Below, in pieces: positions 44,697 through 55,094 of a stretch of DNA of 64,000 nucleotides. The stretch's first letter is position 1. Every line of letters begins with the position of its first letter. Both the position numbers and the translations under genes were made by a program. The DNA is from Thermus brockianus (GTDB taxonomy: Bacteria > Deinococcota > Deinococci > Deinococcales > Thermaceae), in NCBI RefSeq assembly GCF_001880325.1, contig NZ_CP016312.1, forward strand, positions 1-64,000. Reading direction: 5' to 3'. The notes beneath the pieces are model-generated. The model made no database searches. It saw nothing but the letters and a program-made list of their open reading frames with translations, and was not told where the DNA came from.

Positions 44697-46189
44697 TGGG
44701 GCGCCTTTCGGTGGACCTCCTCGTCCTCGGGGCCGGGGTGGCGGGGGTATACGCCGCCCTGGCCGCCGAGGCCCGGGGCGCCAAGGTCCTCCTCCTGAGC
44801 AAGGACCCCTTGCCCTCGGGCTCCACCCCTTGGGCCCAAGGGGGGATCGCCTTCCCCCTGGACGAGGCCGACCTGGAAGCCCACCTGCAGGACACCCTGC
44901 GCGCCGGGCGGGGCCTGGTGGAGGAAAGGGTAGCCCGCGCCATCCTGGCGGAGGCCCCCCGCCACCTGGCGCGGCTTAGGGCCTTTGGGCTTCCCTTTCA
45001 CCCCGAGCCCACCCGGGAAGGGGGGCACTCCCGGCCCCGGGTGCGCCACCTGGGAGGGGACCAAAGCGGCCTCCTCCTCCTCCGGGGGCTCCTCGCCCGG
45101 CTCCAAAGCCCCATCCTCCAGGGCACCATGGCGGCAAGCCTCCTCCTCGCCCAAGGACGGGTGGCAGGGGTCTTGGCCCTTTCCCCGGAAGGCCCCCTGG
45201 AGGTGCGGGCCGGGGCGGTGCTCCTCGCCACCGGGGGGCTTGGGCGGCTTTTCCCCCTGACCACCAACCCAGAAGGGGCCACGGGGGACGGGATGGCCCT
45301 GGCCCTGCGGGCGGGGGCAGCCCTGAGGGACCTGGAGTTCGTCCAGTTCCACCCCACCGCCCTCCCCAACGGGGCCCTCGTCTCCGAGGCTTGCCGAGGG
45401 GAAGGGGCCATCCTCCTCAACGCCCGCGGGGAGCGTTTCATGGAGCGGTACGATCCCCTCTTGGAGCTCGCCCCCCGGGACGTGGTGGCCCGGGCGGTCC
45501 ACCGGGAGCGGGAGGCCACGGGAGGGGTTTTCCTGGACCTACGGCCCGTCCCGAACCTGGAAACCCGCTTCCCCACGGTGGTGGCCCAGGCCCGGGCCCT
45601 GGGGTTTGACCCCCTGAAGGAGCCCATCCCCGTTGCCCCAGCGGCCCACTACGCCATGGGCGGGGTGAAGACGGACCTTTTTGGCTACACCGGCATCCCC
45701 GGGCTCTACGCCGCCGGGGAGGTGGCCTCCACGGGGTTCCACGGGGCGAACCGCCTGGCCTCCAACAGCCTCTTGGAGGGCCTCGTCATGGGGGAACGGG
45801 CGGCTCTGGCGGCCCTGGAGGACCTGGCCTTCCCCCAAGGAGCCGAGCCCTTGCCCTCCCTAGCGGCGGATCCCGAAGCCCTGCTGGCCCTCAAGGCTTG
45901 GATGGAAAGGGCCGCTGGGGTGCTTCGCTCGGGGAAGCGCCTGGAGGAAGCCCTGCGGTTCGCCGAGGGGCTTCCCCTAAGGGAGGTGGCGCCGGAGAGG
46001 GCCATTCGGCCCTCCCTCGAGGCTGCCCACCAAGTCCTCCTCGCCCGCCTCCTCCTGCGCATGGCCCTCCTGCGGGAGGAAAGCCGGGGCGCCCACTTCC
46101 GCGAGGATTTCCCTCAGGAAGCGGAGGAAGCCTACCACCTGGAAGCCCGGGGAGAAGGTATCCGGCGGGTACCCCTTGGGATAGAATGA
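44696..46189 (+). CDS. nadB: L-aspartate oxidase
   Basis: 497 residues, FAD-dependent; oxidises aspartate to iminoaspartate for NadA. N-terminal dinucleotide fold VDLLVLGAGVAGVYAALAAEARG, then TPWAQGGIAFP, FVQFHPTALPNGALVSEACRGEGAILLNARGERFM and the C-terminal GANRLASNSLLEGLVMGERAA. Translation is coupled to nadA by a 1-base overlap (TGATG), giving the order nadC-nadA-nadB with all three quinolinate enzymes. Confidence 0.95.
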   Translation: MGRLSVDLLVLGAGVAGVYAALAAEARGAKVLLLSKDPLPSGSTPWAQGGIAFPLDEADLEAHLQDTLRAGRGLVEERVARAILAEAPRHLARLRAFGLPFHPEPTREGGHSRPRVRHLGGDQSGLLLLRGLLARLQSPILQGTMAASLLLAQGRVAGVLALSPEGPLEVRAGAVLLATGGLGRLFPLTTNPEGATGDGMALALRAGAALRDLEFVQFHPTALPNGALVSEACRGEGAILLNARGERFMERYDPLLELAPRDVVARAVHREREATGGVFLDLRPVPNLETRFPTVVAQARALGFDPLKEPIPVAPAAHYAMGGVKTDLFGYTGIPGLYAAGEVASTGFHGANRLASNSLLEGLVMGERAALAALEDLAFPQGAEPLPSLAADPEALLALKAWMERAAGVLRSGKRLEEALRFAEGLPLREVAPERAIRPSLEAAHQVLLARLLLRMALLREESRGAHFREDFPQEAEEAYHLEARGEGIRRVPLGIE

Positions 46190-46204
46190 AGGTGGAGGTC
46201 CCTT

Positions 46205-46681
46205 ATGAAAGGCCACCCCGAAGTGATTCAAAGCCTGCAGGAAAGGCTTTCCGAGGAGCTCGCCGCCATCCTGCAATACATGGTCCATGCGGAAATGGCG
46301 GAAAATTGGGGCTTCAAGGCCCTTGCCCGCCACCTCAAGGCCCACGCCATCACGGAGATGCGCCACGCCGAGAAGCACATTGAGCGCATCCTCTTCCTGG
46401 AAGGCTTCCCCGAGGTAAGCCGCATCGGGGAGATCCGCATCGGCAAGAACGTGGAGGAAATCCTCTTCCGGGACTACGAAGGGGAAGTGATGGCGGTCAA
46501 GGGCTACAACGAAACCATGAACCTGGCCCAGTCCTTGGGGGACAACGGCACCCGGGACATGGTGGCGGAGATCCTCAAGGACGAGGAGGCCCACGTGGAC
46601 TGGTTGGAAACCCAGCGGGAACTAAAGGAGCAGATGGGCCTCGCCAACTACCTGCAGTACCTAGCGGGGGAAGCGGACTAG
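46205..46681 (+). CDS. bfr: bacterioferritin
   Basis: 158 residues; forms a 24-mer that stores iron and carries haem between subunits. Diiron ligands E18, E51 and H54 are at the positions of E. coli Bfr, with the haem ligand M52 in EMRHAEKHIERILFLEG; E127 and H130 (EEAHVDWLE) complete the site. It begins 15 bp after nadB and ends overlapping the convergent HxlR gene by 4 bp. Confidence 0.95.
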   Translation: MKGHPEVIQSLQERLSEELAAILQYMVHAEMAENWGFKALARHLKAHAITEMRHAEKHIERILFLEGFPEVSRIGEIRIGKNVEEILFRDYEGEVMAVKGYNETMNLAQSLGDNGTRDMVAEILKDEEAHVDWLETQRELKEQMGLANYLQYLAGEAD

Positions 46682-47004
46682 GCCACCGGGGCCTTCAGGT
46701 TTTTGCGGGCCCAGCGGTCAATGGCGGCGATGACCGCCTCCAGCTCCCGCCCCGCCTCTGTGAGGCTGTAGCGGGTCCTAGGGGGCATGTGGGACTCCAC
46801 CCGCTTTTCCACAAGCCCTAGGGACACCAGGTGTTCTAGGCGCTGGGAAAGGGTGGCGGGGTTCACGCCGCCGATGGCCCGGGAAAGCTCGTTGAAGCCC
46901 TTGGGGCCTTCCAGGAGGGCCCGGATGATGTGCAGGGTCCACTTCTCCTGGAGGAGGTTGAGGGCCGCGTAAACCGGGCAGTAGGCCGCCTCGTGCTCGG
47001 CCAT
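46678..47004 (-). CDS. HxlR family transcriptional regulator
   Basis: 108 residues: YCPVYAALNLLQEKWTLHIIRALLEGPKGFNELSRAIGGVNPATLSQRLEHLVSLGLVEKRV is the HxlR winged helix. C9 in the N-terminal arm is the position of the redox-reactive cysteine in many relatives (HypR, QorR). I chose ATG 47004: TACAAT lies 6 nt before it and the family begins there. Its target is unknown; it converges on bfr and is divergent from fbp. Confidence 0.9.
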   Translation of the reverse strand: MAEHEAAYCPVYAALNLLQEKWTLHIIRALLEGPKGFNELSRAIGGVNPATLSQRLEHLVSLGLVEKRVESHMPPRTRYSLTEAGRELEAVIAAIDRWARKNLKAPVA

Positions 47005-47010
47005 GGGACC

Positions 47011-47016
47011 ATTGTA
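47011..47016 (-). promoter_or_regulatory. -10 box of the HxlR-type regulator
   Basis: TACAAT on the minus strand, 6 nt before the ATG at 47004, with no Shine-Dalgarno. Confidence 0.5.
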
Positions 47017-47046
47017 CCACGGGGGCTTTGGGCGGCGTTTTCCCCT

Positions 47047-47112
47047 GTTTCCAAGCGTAAAAGCGGGAGCCGGGGGTAGCCCCCTTGCCGTTCCCGCTCC
47101 CCGTGTGGAAAC
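47047..47112 (+). promoter_or_regulatory. nested inverted repeats in the fbp leader
   Basis: Three inverted repeats nest inside one another: GTTTCCA (47047-47053) with TGGAAAC (47106-47112); AGCGGGA (47062-47068) with TCCCGCT (47092-47098); and GGGGG (47072-47076) with CCCCC (47080-47084). The structure lies 22 nt before the fbp start codon and its Shine-Dalgarno (GAAGGAGG). It could be a regulated leader, an attenuator or an operator pair. Confidence 0.45.
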
Positions 47113-47134
47113 ATGGAAAGCGAAGGAGGCAGGT

Positions 47135-48226
47135 ATGGAGATCACGCTTTCCGTGCTGAAAGCGGATATCGGCTCCGTGGGGGGGCACACCTTACCGAGC
47201 CAGCGGGTTCTCTCCCGGGTACAGGAAGTGGTGCGGGAGGCGGTGGGCAAGCTTCTTCTGGACGCCTACGTCTTTCACATCGGGGACGACATCGTCCTCC
47301 TCCTAAGCCACACCCATGGCCCCCGCCACCCCGAGGTCCACGGCCTCGCTTGGAAAGCCTTCCAAGAAGGGACGCGGGTGGCCAAGGAGGAGGGGCTTTA
47401 TGGGGCGGGGCAGGACCTCCTGAAAGACGCCTTCACCGGTAACCTCCACGGCCTGGGCCCCCAGGTGGCGGAGATGCGGTTTACAGAGCGCCCCTCCGAG
47501 CCCTTCGTGGTGCTGGCGGCGGACAAGACCGAGCCGGGGGCCTTCAACCTGCCCCTCTACCTGGCCTTCGCCGACCCCATGTACTCCTCGGGCCTCCTCC
47601 TGTCCCCAGACCTGCGGCCAGGCTTCCGCTTCCGCATCATGGACCTGGCCCAGACGGAACGGGACAGCTACATCACCCTGGACGCCCCCGAGCGCCTTTA
47701 CGATATCGCCACCCTCCTTCGCGACCCCCACCGCTTCGCCGTAGAGTCCATCTGGTCCCGCAGGTACGGGGAGATCGCCGCCGTGGTGAGCACCACGAGG
47801 CTAAGGAACATCGCCGGCCGCTACGTGGGCAAGGACGACCCCGTGGCCCTCATCCGCACCCAGAAGATCTTCCCCGCCACCGAGGAGCTTGGCCCCCCCT
47901 TCGCCCTGGCCCCCTTTGTGGCCGGGGACACCCGGGGAAGCCACCACCTGCCCCTCATGCCCGTGAAGGCCAACACCCCGGCCTCCACCTTCTTCTGCGT
48001 GCCCATGGTTTCTGGCCTCGCCTTCTCCCTAAAGGAAGGGCGGTTTTCCGAGCCCGTGGACCTTTTCGCCGACCCCGTGTGGGATGCGGTGCGGGCCAAG
48101 GTGGTGGAAAAGGCCCAGGAGATGCGCCGCCAGGGTTTCTACGGCCCCGCCATGCTCCCCATGGAGGAGCTGGAGTACACGGGGATTGCCGAGCGGCTCA
48201 AGGAGCTCGCCCGGGAGTTCACGTAG
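47135..48226 (+). CDS. fructose-1,6-bisphosphate aldolase/phosphatase (archaeal-type, class V FBPase)
   Basis: 363 residues of the bifunctional gluconeogenic enzyme found in archaea and deep-branching thermophiles. It makes fructose-6-phosphate from triose phosphates via FBP. Signature segments: TLSVLKADIGSVGGH, the metal-site FHIGDDIVLLLSHTHG, VLAADKTEPGAFNLPLYLAFADPMYSSGL, and PASTFFCVPMVSGLAFSL. I chose ATG 47135 behind GAAGGAGG; the open frame further upstream lies in the structured leader. eda follows after 9 bp, so a gluconeogenic and an Entner-Doudoroff gene share a unit. Confidence 0.93.
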   Translation: MEITLSVLKADIGSVGGHTLPSQRVLSRVQEVVREAVGKLLLDAYVFHIGDDIVLLLSHTHGPRHPEVHGLAWKAFQEGTRVAKEEGLYGAGQDLLKDAFTGNLHGLGPQVAEMRFTERPSEPFVVLAADKTEPGAFNLPLYLAFADPMYSSGLLLSPDLRPGFRFRIMDLAQTERDSYITLDAPERLYDIATLLRDPHRFAVESIWSRRYGEIAAVVSTTRLRNIAGRYVGKDDPVALIRTQKIFPATEELGPPFALAPFVAGDTRGSHHLPLMPVKANTPASTFFCVPMVSGLAFSLKEGRFSEPVDLFADPVWDAVRAKVVEKAQEMRRQGFYGPAMLPMEELEYTGIAERLKELAREFT

Positions 48227-48235
48227 CATAAAGCC

Positions 48236-48850
48236 GTGGAGGTCCTAGACGCTTTGGCCAAAGCCCGCCTTCTGCCCCTGCTCACCGTGCGGGGCGGGGA
48301 GGACCTTCGGGCCTTGGCCCAGGTGCTGCGGGAAGAGGGGGTTGGGCTTTTGGAAATTACCCTCCGGACCCCCCAAGGACTGGAAGCCTTAAGGGTGCTT
48401 GGGGATAGCGGCCTCCTCCTGGGGGCGGGCACGGTGCGGAGCCTCGAGGAAGCAAAGGCCGCTATGGCCGCGGGTGCCCGGTTTCTGGTCTCGCCAGGCC
48501 TAAAGGAAGCGGTGGCCTGCCTGGCGCAGGAGGAAGGTGTGCCCTACTTCCCCGGCGTCCTTACCCCCACGGAGGTGGAAAGGGCTTTGGAGCTCGGCCT
48601 TTCCGTCCTCAAGTTCTTCCCCGCAGAACCCTTTCAGGGAGCCCAGGTGCTTAGGGCCTACGCCGAGGTTTTTCCCGAAGTACGCTTCCTCCCCACGGGC
48701 GGCATCAAGGAGGAGCAGCTTCCCCTTTACGCCCCTTTGCCCAACCTGTTGGCCGTGGGAGGAAGCTGGCTTCTGGCAGGGGACGCCGCAAGCATCCGTG
48801 GGCGTATCCGCAGGGCCAAGGCACTCCTTAGGCTCCCAGCTCAAGGCTGA
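48236..48850 (+). CDS. eda: 2-keto-3-deoxy-6-phosphogluconate aldolase
   Basis: 204 residues of the class I KDPG/KHG aldolase barrel. It cleaves KDPG to pyruvate and glyceraldehyde-3-phosphate. The catalytic Glu is in LLEITLRTP and the Schiff-base lysine in VLKFFPAEPFQGA; the phosphate loops LLGAGTVRS and LPTGGIKEEQLP are present. Starts at GTG 48236. The 3' end overlaps the convergent iclR by 23 bp. With kdgK it completes a KDG to pyruvate route. Confidence 0.93.
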   Translation: MEVLDALAKARLLPLLTVRGGEDLRALAQVLREEGVGLLEITLRTPQGLEALRVLGDSGLLLGAGTVRSLEEAKAAMAAGARFLVSPGLKEAVACLAQEEGVPYFPGVLTPTEVERALELGLSVLKFFPAEPFQGAQVLRAYAEVFPEVRFLPTGGIKEEQLPLYAPLPNLLAVGGSWLLAGDAASIRGRIRRAKALLRLPAQG

Positions 48851-49589
48851 TCCGCCGGGCGGCCTCCCGCACCGCTTCGGCCACCTCAGGGATGCGGCCC
48901 TCGTCCAGGTAGATGGACGCGGTGGAAACGCTCACCGCCGCCACGGGTTCCCCTTGCCCGTTTAGGATGGGGGCGGCCACGCACCGCACCCCAGGTTCGT
49001 TCTCCTCCAGGTCCAGGGCGTACCCCCGGGCCCGGGTGGCACGAAGCTCTTCCCGGAAGCTCTGGTAGTCGGCAAGCGTCCTGGGGGTGCGCTTCAGCCC
49101 CGGGCTGAAGGCCTCCCGCCACCGCTCCTCAGGGAGGTAGGCCAGGATGGCCTTTCCCAAGGCCGTGGACTGGGCGGGGAAACGGCTTCCGATCTGGCTG
49201 GCCAACACGAGTTCCCGCTTTCCGGGAATTTTGTCAATATAGACCACCTCTTTCCCCTCCAAAACAGCTAGATGAACGGTTTCCCTCGTGGCGTCCCGGA
49301 GGGCCTCGAGGTGGGGACGGGCAAGGGCGGGAAGGTGGAGCTGGCCGTAGGCCTTAAAGCCCAGACGGATGAGCTTAGGTCCCAGGAAGTACCCCTTCCG
49401 CGCTTCGTGGCGTAGGTAGCCTGCCCGGGTCAGCGCGCTAAGGATGCGGTGGGCGGTGCTCCGGCTGAGCCCTAAGGAATCGGCAAGGGCCTTGAGCTCG
49501 TGCACCCCCTCGGCTACCCGCTCCAAGAGCCACAAGCCACGAAGAAGGGTCTGTGCGCCTTCCGTGTCCACCGGCGTCTCCCGGCGCAT
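48828..49589 (-). CDS. IclR family transcriptional regulator (KdgR-like)
   Basis: 253 residues: N-terminal winged helix (ALADSLGLSRSTAHRILSALTRAGYLRHEARKGYFLGPKLIRLG), then the IclR effector domain (GSRFPAQSTALGKAILAYLPEE, NEPGVRCVAAPILNGQGEPVAAVSVS). Members near sugar-acid genes often sense 2-keto-3-deoxy acids. I chose ATG 49589, 6 nt behind a perfect TATAAT; the open frame upstream to 49625 includes the promoter. Divergent from the TRAP operon it probably controls. Confidence 0.88.
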   Translation of the reverse strand: MRRETPVDTEGAQTLLRGLWLLERVAEGVHELKALADSLGLSRSTAHRILSALTRAGYLRHEARKGYFLGPKLIRLGFKAYGQLHLPALARPHLEALRDATRETVHLAVLEGKEVVYIDKIPGKRELVLASQIGSRFPAQSTALGKAILAYLPEERWREAFSPGLKRTPRTLADYQSFREELRATRARGYALDLEENEPGVRCVAAPILNGQGEPVAAVSVSTASIYLDEGRIPEVAEAVREAARRISLELGA

Positions 49590-49593
49590 GTTT

Positions 49594-49654
49594 CCATTAT
49601 ATGGGAGCAGATGACCTGTTGACAATATATGGGATTAGGTGGTATATAGTGGGA
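49594..49654. promoter_or_regulatory. divergent iclR / TRAP-operon promoters with repeated ATATATGGGA motif
   Basis: iclR: TATAAT on the minus strand (49596-49601). TRAP operon: TTGACA (49619-49624), then TATATA (49643-49648, 18-bp spacer). A motif near ATTATATGGGA occurs at 49596-49606 and again at 49624-49634 (10 of 11 identical), with a weaker TATATAGTGGGA at 49643-49654. The copies cover the iclR -10, the space between the TRAP -35 and -10, and the TRAP -10, as expected for IclR binding. Confidence 0.55.
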
Positions 49655-49679
49655 CGAAAGAGAAAGGCGGTGAGGAGCA

Positions 49680-50642
49680 ATGCGGCGTATTGCGGTTTTG
49701 GTTGTCGGTTTGGCCCTAGGGCTAGCCTGGGCCCAGACGTACACCCTCCGTTTTAACCACGTGCTGGGGCCCAACCACCCCTACCACGCGGGCTTGCAGG
49801 CCTGGGCGGAACGGGTGGCACAACGGACCAATGGGGATCTGCGCATCTTCGTCTTCCATAGCGCCCAGCTTGGGGTGGAAGAGGACATCATTGAGCAGCT
49901 GCGCCAAGGGGTGCCCGTGGGCCAGAACACCGACGGGGCACGCTTGGGCAATTACGTCAGGGAACTCGGCGTTTTCAACGGCCCTTACTTTGTGGACGAT
50001 TACGCCACGGTAGAGCGCCTAACCACCCTACCCGTGGTGCAGGGCTGGATTGAGCGTTTAGCCCAACAGTACGGAATCCGCGTCCTCTGCTTTAACTGGG
50101 TGCAGGGTTACCGGCACTTCATGACCAACCGCCCCGTGCGCCGTCCCGAAGACCTGCGTGGTCTGCGCATCCGCACGCCGCCAGCGCCCGTTTGGCAAGA
50201 ATCCGTGCGGGCCCTGGGAGCCACGCCCGTAGCGCTACCCTTCGGGGAGATTTACTCCGCCTTGCAGCAGCGGGCCATAGACGGGGCCGAGCTCGTGTAC
50301 GCCAACATCCCCGACATGAGCCTATGGGAAGTGCTCCGTTACGTGAACGAGACCAAGCATTTCCTCCTCATCAACTTTGAAGTGGTGGGGGAGGCTTGGT
50401 ACCGCCGCTTACCCGCCAACTACCGGCAGATCCTCCGGGAAGAGTGCGTACGGGCTGGCCGGGAAACCTCCCAGCGCATTGCTGCGGAAGAGGAGCGCAT
50501 CAAGGCCCTTATTCAGCAACGGGGTATGACCATCGTAAGCGACGTGGACCTTGCTGCTTTCCGGCGGGCGGCGGAGGCAGCCTACGAGCGCCTAGGGCTT
50601 AAGAGCATCCGGGATGCCTTGTACCAGACCCTAAGGCGGTAG
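49680..50642 (+). CDS. TRAP transporter solute-binding protein DctP (sugar-acid type)
   Basis: 320 residues with a Sec signal peptide cleaved near AWA-Q (residue 18). DctP family segments: LRFNHVLGPNHPYHAGLQAWAERV, the conserved ligand arginine in LRGLRIRTPPAPVWQESVRALGATPVALPFGEIYSALQQRAIDGAE, and LINFEVVGEAWYRRLP. This SBP type binds C4-dicarboxylates or sugar acids; the KDG genes downstream favour a hexonate or hexuronate. Start ATG 49680; GAGGAGC precedes it. First gene of the long operon. Confidence 0.92.
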   Translation: MRRIAVLVVGLALGLAWAQTYTLRFNHVLGPNHPYHAGLQAWAERVAQRTNGDLRIFVFHSAQLGVEEDIIEQLRQGVPVGQNTDGARLGNYVRELGVFNGPYFVDDYATVERLTTLPVVQGWIERLAQQYGIRVLCFNWVQGYRHFMTNRPVRRPEDLRGLRIRTPPAPVWQESVRALGATPVALPFGEIYSALQQRAIDGAELVYANIPDMSLWEVLRYVNETKHFLLINFEVVGEAWYRRLPANYRQILREECVRAGRETSQRIAAEEERIKALIQQRGMTIVSDVDLAAFRRAAEAAYERLGLKSIRDALYQTLRR

Positions 50643-50684
50643 GAGGCCAGTAGCGCCAAGGCGGCAGGAGAAAGGGGGATAAGG

Positions 50685-51137
50685 TTGCGGCACCGGATCT
50701 TGCGTCTAGAGCAAGCCCTAGCCCAAGCTTTCCTCGCCGCCTGCGCCCTTATCGTCTTTGCAGGGGGTGTGGGGCGCTTCCTGGGACATCCCTTGGACTG
50801 GTCCATGGACCTCGCCTCCTTCTGTTTCGCTTGGGCGGTATTCCTAGGGGCGGATTTGGCCTTAAGGGAGAATCGGCACGTGGCCGTGGACAACCTGGTG
50901 CGCCTCTTGCCCCCAAGGGTACGCCGTTGGGTGCAAGCAGGCACTTGGGCCCTTGTGGCCTTATTCCTGCTAACGCTCTTTGCGTATAGCCTCGTGGCCG
51001 CTTACCAGGCCCGCTTCCGCAGCTTTCAAGGGATACCGGGTTTCAGCTATGCCTGGGTCACGCTGAGCGTGGGCTTGGGAAGCCTGCTCATGTTCACCTC
51101 CGCCTTAGAGCGGCTTCGGCGGGCCCTTAAAGGATAG
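50685..51137 (+). CDS. TRAP transporter small permease DctQ
   Basis: 150 residues with four hydrophobic segments and the DctQ pattern (DLASFCFAWAVFLGADLALRENRHVAVD). Starts at TTG 50685 behind AGGAGAAAGGGGGA. It lies between the binding protein and DctM and forms the membrane complex with DctM. Confidence 0.9.
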   Translation: MRHRILRLEQALAQAFLAACALIVFAGGVGRFLGHPLDWSMDLASFCFAWAVFLGADLALRENRHVAVDNLVRLLPPRVRRWVQAGTWALVALFLLTLFAYSLVAAYQARFRSFQGIPGFSYAWVTLSVGLGSLLMFTSALERLRRALKG

Positions 51138-51140
51138 CGC

Positions 51141-52415
51141 ATGCTCCTGAGCTTTCTCGTCTTCCTGAGCCTAATCCTCTTGGGAATGCCCGTGGTCTTC
51201 GCCATCGGGATTGGAGGGCTGGTTTTTTTCCTCACCCAACCCGAGCTGCAACTCATTATGCCCGTCCAGCTAGCCCTAGCGGAGACCCAAAACTTTTCCC
51301 TCTTGGCCATCCCCACCTTCATCCTGGCGAGCAACCTCATGAACGAGCTCGGCGTAACCCGGAGGCTTCTCCTGTTTGCCCATACCCTCACGGGCTTTTT
51401 GCGGGGTGGCCTGGCCCAGGTGAGCGTGCTCATGGGGTTTCTCATGGGTGGGGTTTCCGGGTCGGCCATTGCGGACGCCACCATGCAGGCCAGGCTCCTG
51501 GGGCCCGAGATGGTGCGCCGGGGGTATTCCAGGGGTTTCATCGCCGCACTGCAGGGCTTTTCTGGCCTCCTGGCTGTGGCCATCCCGCCGAGCATCGGCC
51601 TCATCCTTTACGGAAGCATTGGGCAGGTGTCCATCGGCCAGCTCTTTGCGGGGGGGATTGGGGTGGGGGTGCTGATGGCCCTGGCGTACATGCTCACCGT
51701 GGCCGTGCTCGCCCAAAAGAGGGGTTACCTTCCGGAAAGCCCCATCCCACCCAGCGGTTCCGCACTCCGTAAAGCGCTGAGGGAGAGCTTCCTCGCCGTA
51801 CTCTTCCCCTTCTTGCTTCTAGCAACGCTGCGCTTCGGCGTTTTCGTCCCCTCCGAGGTGGGAGCGGCTGCGGTGGTCTATGCCCTTTTCGTGGGCTTCG
51901 TTTACCGAGAGCTTTCCTGGGAGCGCATAAGGCGGGCCTTGGAGCATTCCGTGAGGGACGTGGGCATGGTGGCGCTTCTCATCAGCATGGCCGCGGTGCT
52001 GGGGTATGGGATGAAGTGGGAGATGTTTCCCCAAAAGGTTTCCACCTTTCTTCTTGAAGCTATTCACAATCCGCAGATAGCCCTTCTCCTGATCCTGGTG
52101 AGCCTCCTTCTCCTTGGTACTATTTTGGACTCCACGGTCATGATCATCCTCCTTACCCCTATCCTGGTACCCGCAGCCAAGGCTTTGGGAATAGATTTGG
52201 TCTACTTCGGGGTCCTCATGGTCCTCACCTGCGCCGTGGGGCTTTTGACTCCCCCGGTGGGGCTTTCCATGTACTCCGTCTGCTCGGTCATGGGTTGCGG
52301 TCTCGGGGAGTACGTGCGGGAAGGGTGGCCTTTCCTGCTGGCCACCCTCTTGGTGCTCCTTTTGGCTTATCTCTTCCCCGGGGTGGTCCTCTTCCTACCC
52401 CGCCTCCTCTTCTAG
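51141..52415 (+). CDS. TRAP transporter large permease DctM
   Basis: 424 residues with about twelve hydrophobic segments and the DctM family hallmarks: LLSFLVFLSLILLGMPVVFA at the start, FSLLAIPTFILASNLMNELG, MGGVSGSAIADATMQARLLGPEMVRRGYSRGF, AIPPSIGLILYG and GLLTPPVGLSMY near the end. Sodium-driven solute import with DctQ and DctP. 3 bp after dctQ; the SDR gene follows after 9 bp. Confidence 0.93.
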   Translation: MLLSFLVFLSLILLGMPVVFAIGIGGLVFFLTQPELQLIMPVQLALAETQNFSLLAIPTFILASNLMNELGVTRRLLLFAHTLTGFLRGGLAQVSVLMGFLMGGVSGSAIADATMQARLLGPEMVRRGYSRGFIAALQGFSGLLAVAIPPSIGLILYGSIGQVSIGQLFAGGIGVGVLMALAYMLTVAVLAQKRGYLPESPIPPSGSALRKALRESFLAVLFPFLLLATLRFGVFVPSEVGAAAVVYALFVGFVYRELSWERIRRALEHSVRDVGMVALLISMAAVLGYGMKWEMFPQKVSTFLLEAIHNPQIALLLILVSLLLLGTILDSTVMIILLTPILVPAAKALGIDLVYFGVLMVLTCAVGLLTPPVGLSMYSVCSVMGCGLGEYVREGWPFLLATLLVLLLAYLFPGVVLFLPRLLF

Positions 52416-52424
52416 GGGTGAAGC

Positions 52425-53124
52425 ATGCGGCTTAAGGGCAAGAAAGCGTTGGTCATTGCGGCGGGACAGGGCATCGGGCGGGCCATCGCCGAGGCCTTCC
52501 AGAGGGAAGGGGCCGAGGTTCTGGCAGCCACTCTTCACCCCGAGAAGCTGGCCGGGGTGGTCCCCGCTGTGAGGTTGGATGCGCGGGACAAACAGGCCAT
52601 CTTCTCCCTTGTTCAGGGGCTAGGCCGGTTGGACGTCCTCGTGAACGCTCAGGGCATCGTGCCTGTGGGGGGGATTATGGAGGCCACGGATGAAGACTGG
52701 GATAGCGCCTTCCTCCTCAACGCCAAGAGCATGTTCTGGTCCATGCAGGCTGCACTCCCCAAGATGGCCGCCCAGGGGGAGGGAGCGTGATCAACATCGC
52801 CTCCGTGGCCGCTTTCAAGATGGTGCCCAAGCGCTTCGTGTATGCGGCCACCAAGGCGGCGGTGGTGGCCATGACCAAGGCGGCCGCCTTGGAGTTTGCC
52901 CCTTATGGGGTGCGCGTGAACGCCATTTGCCCGGGCACGGTGGATACGCCCTCCCTCCGGGAACGGGCTGGGGGAGAGGAGGGCCTCCGGGCTTTTGCTG
53001 AGCGGCAGCTGCTGAAGCGCCTGGGCCGGCCCGAAGAGATTGCTGCCCTGGCCGTTTACCTGGCCTCGGACGAGGGGGCCTTCGCCACAGGGAGCGCCTT
53101 CGTGGTGGATGGGGGAATGAGCCT

Positions 53125-53128
<4 letters not shown>
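52425..53128 (+). pseudogene. short-chain dehydrogenase/reductase, split by a -1 frameshift
   Basis: The first frame (52425-52790) has the Rossmann start LKGKKALVIAAGQGIGRAIAEAF and VLVNAQGI, ending in a premature TGA after PKMAAQGEGA. The second frame, from 52787, continues the family: INIASVAAFKMV, catalytic YAATK, and NAICPGTVDTP to the end VVDGGMSL. Adding one G in the run at 52775-52779 gives the SDR consensus QGGGSVINIAS and a 234-residue protein. The NAD motif is GQGIG rather than GxxxGxG of the commonest type. It lies in the sugar-acid operon and would oxidise or reduce the imported acid. Confidence 0.85.
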
Positions 53129-55081
<1,953 letters not shown>

Positions 55082-55094
55082 GAGGAGACCAGCC

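Noticed and set aside
47047..47112. CRISPR-like repeat
   Set aside because: The inverted arms occur once; there is no second unit with a spacer of regular length.
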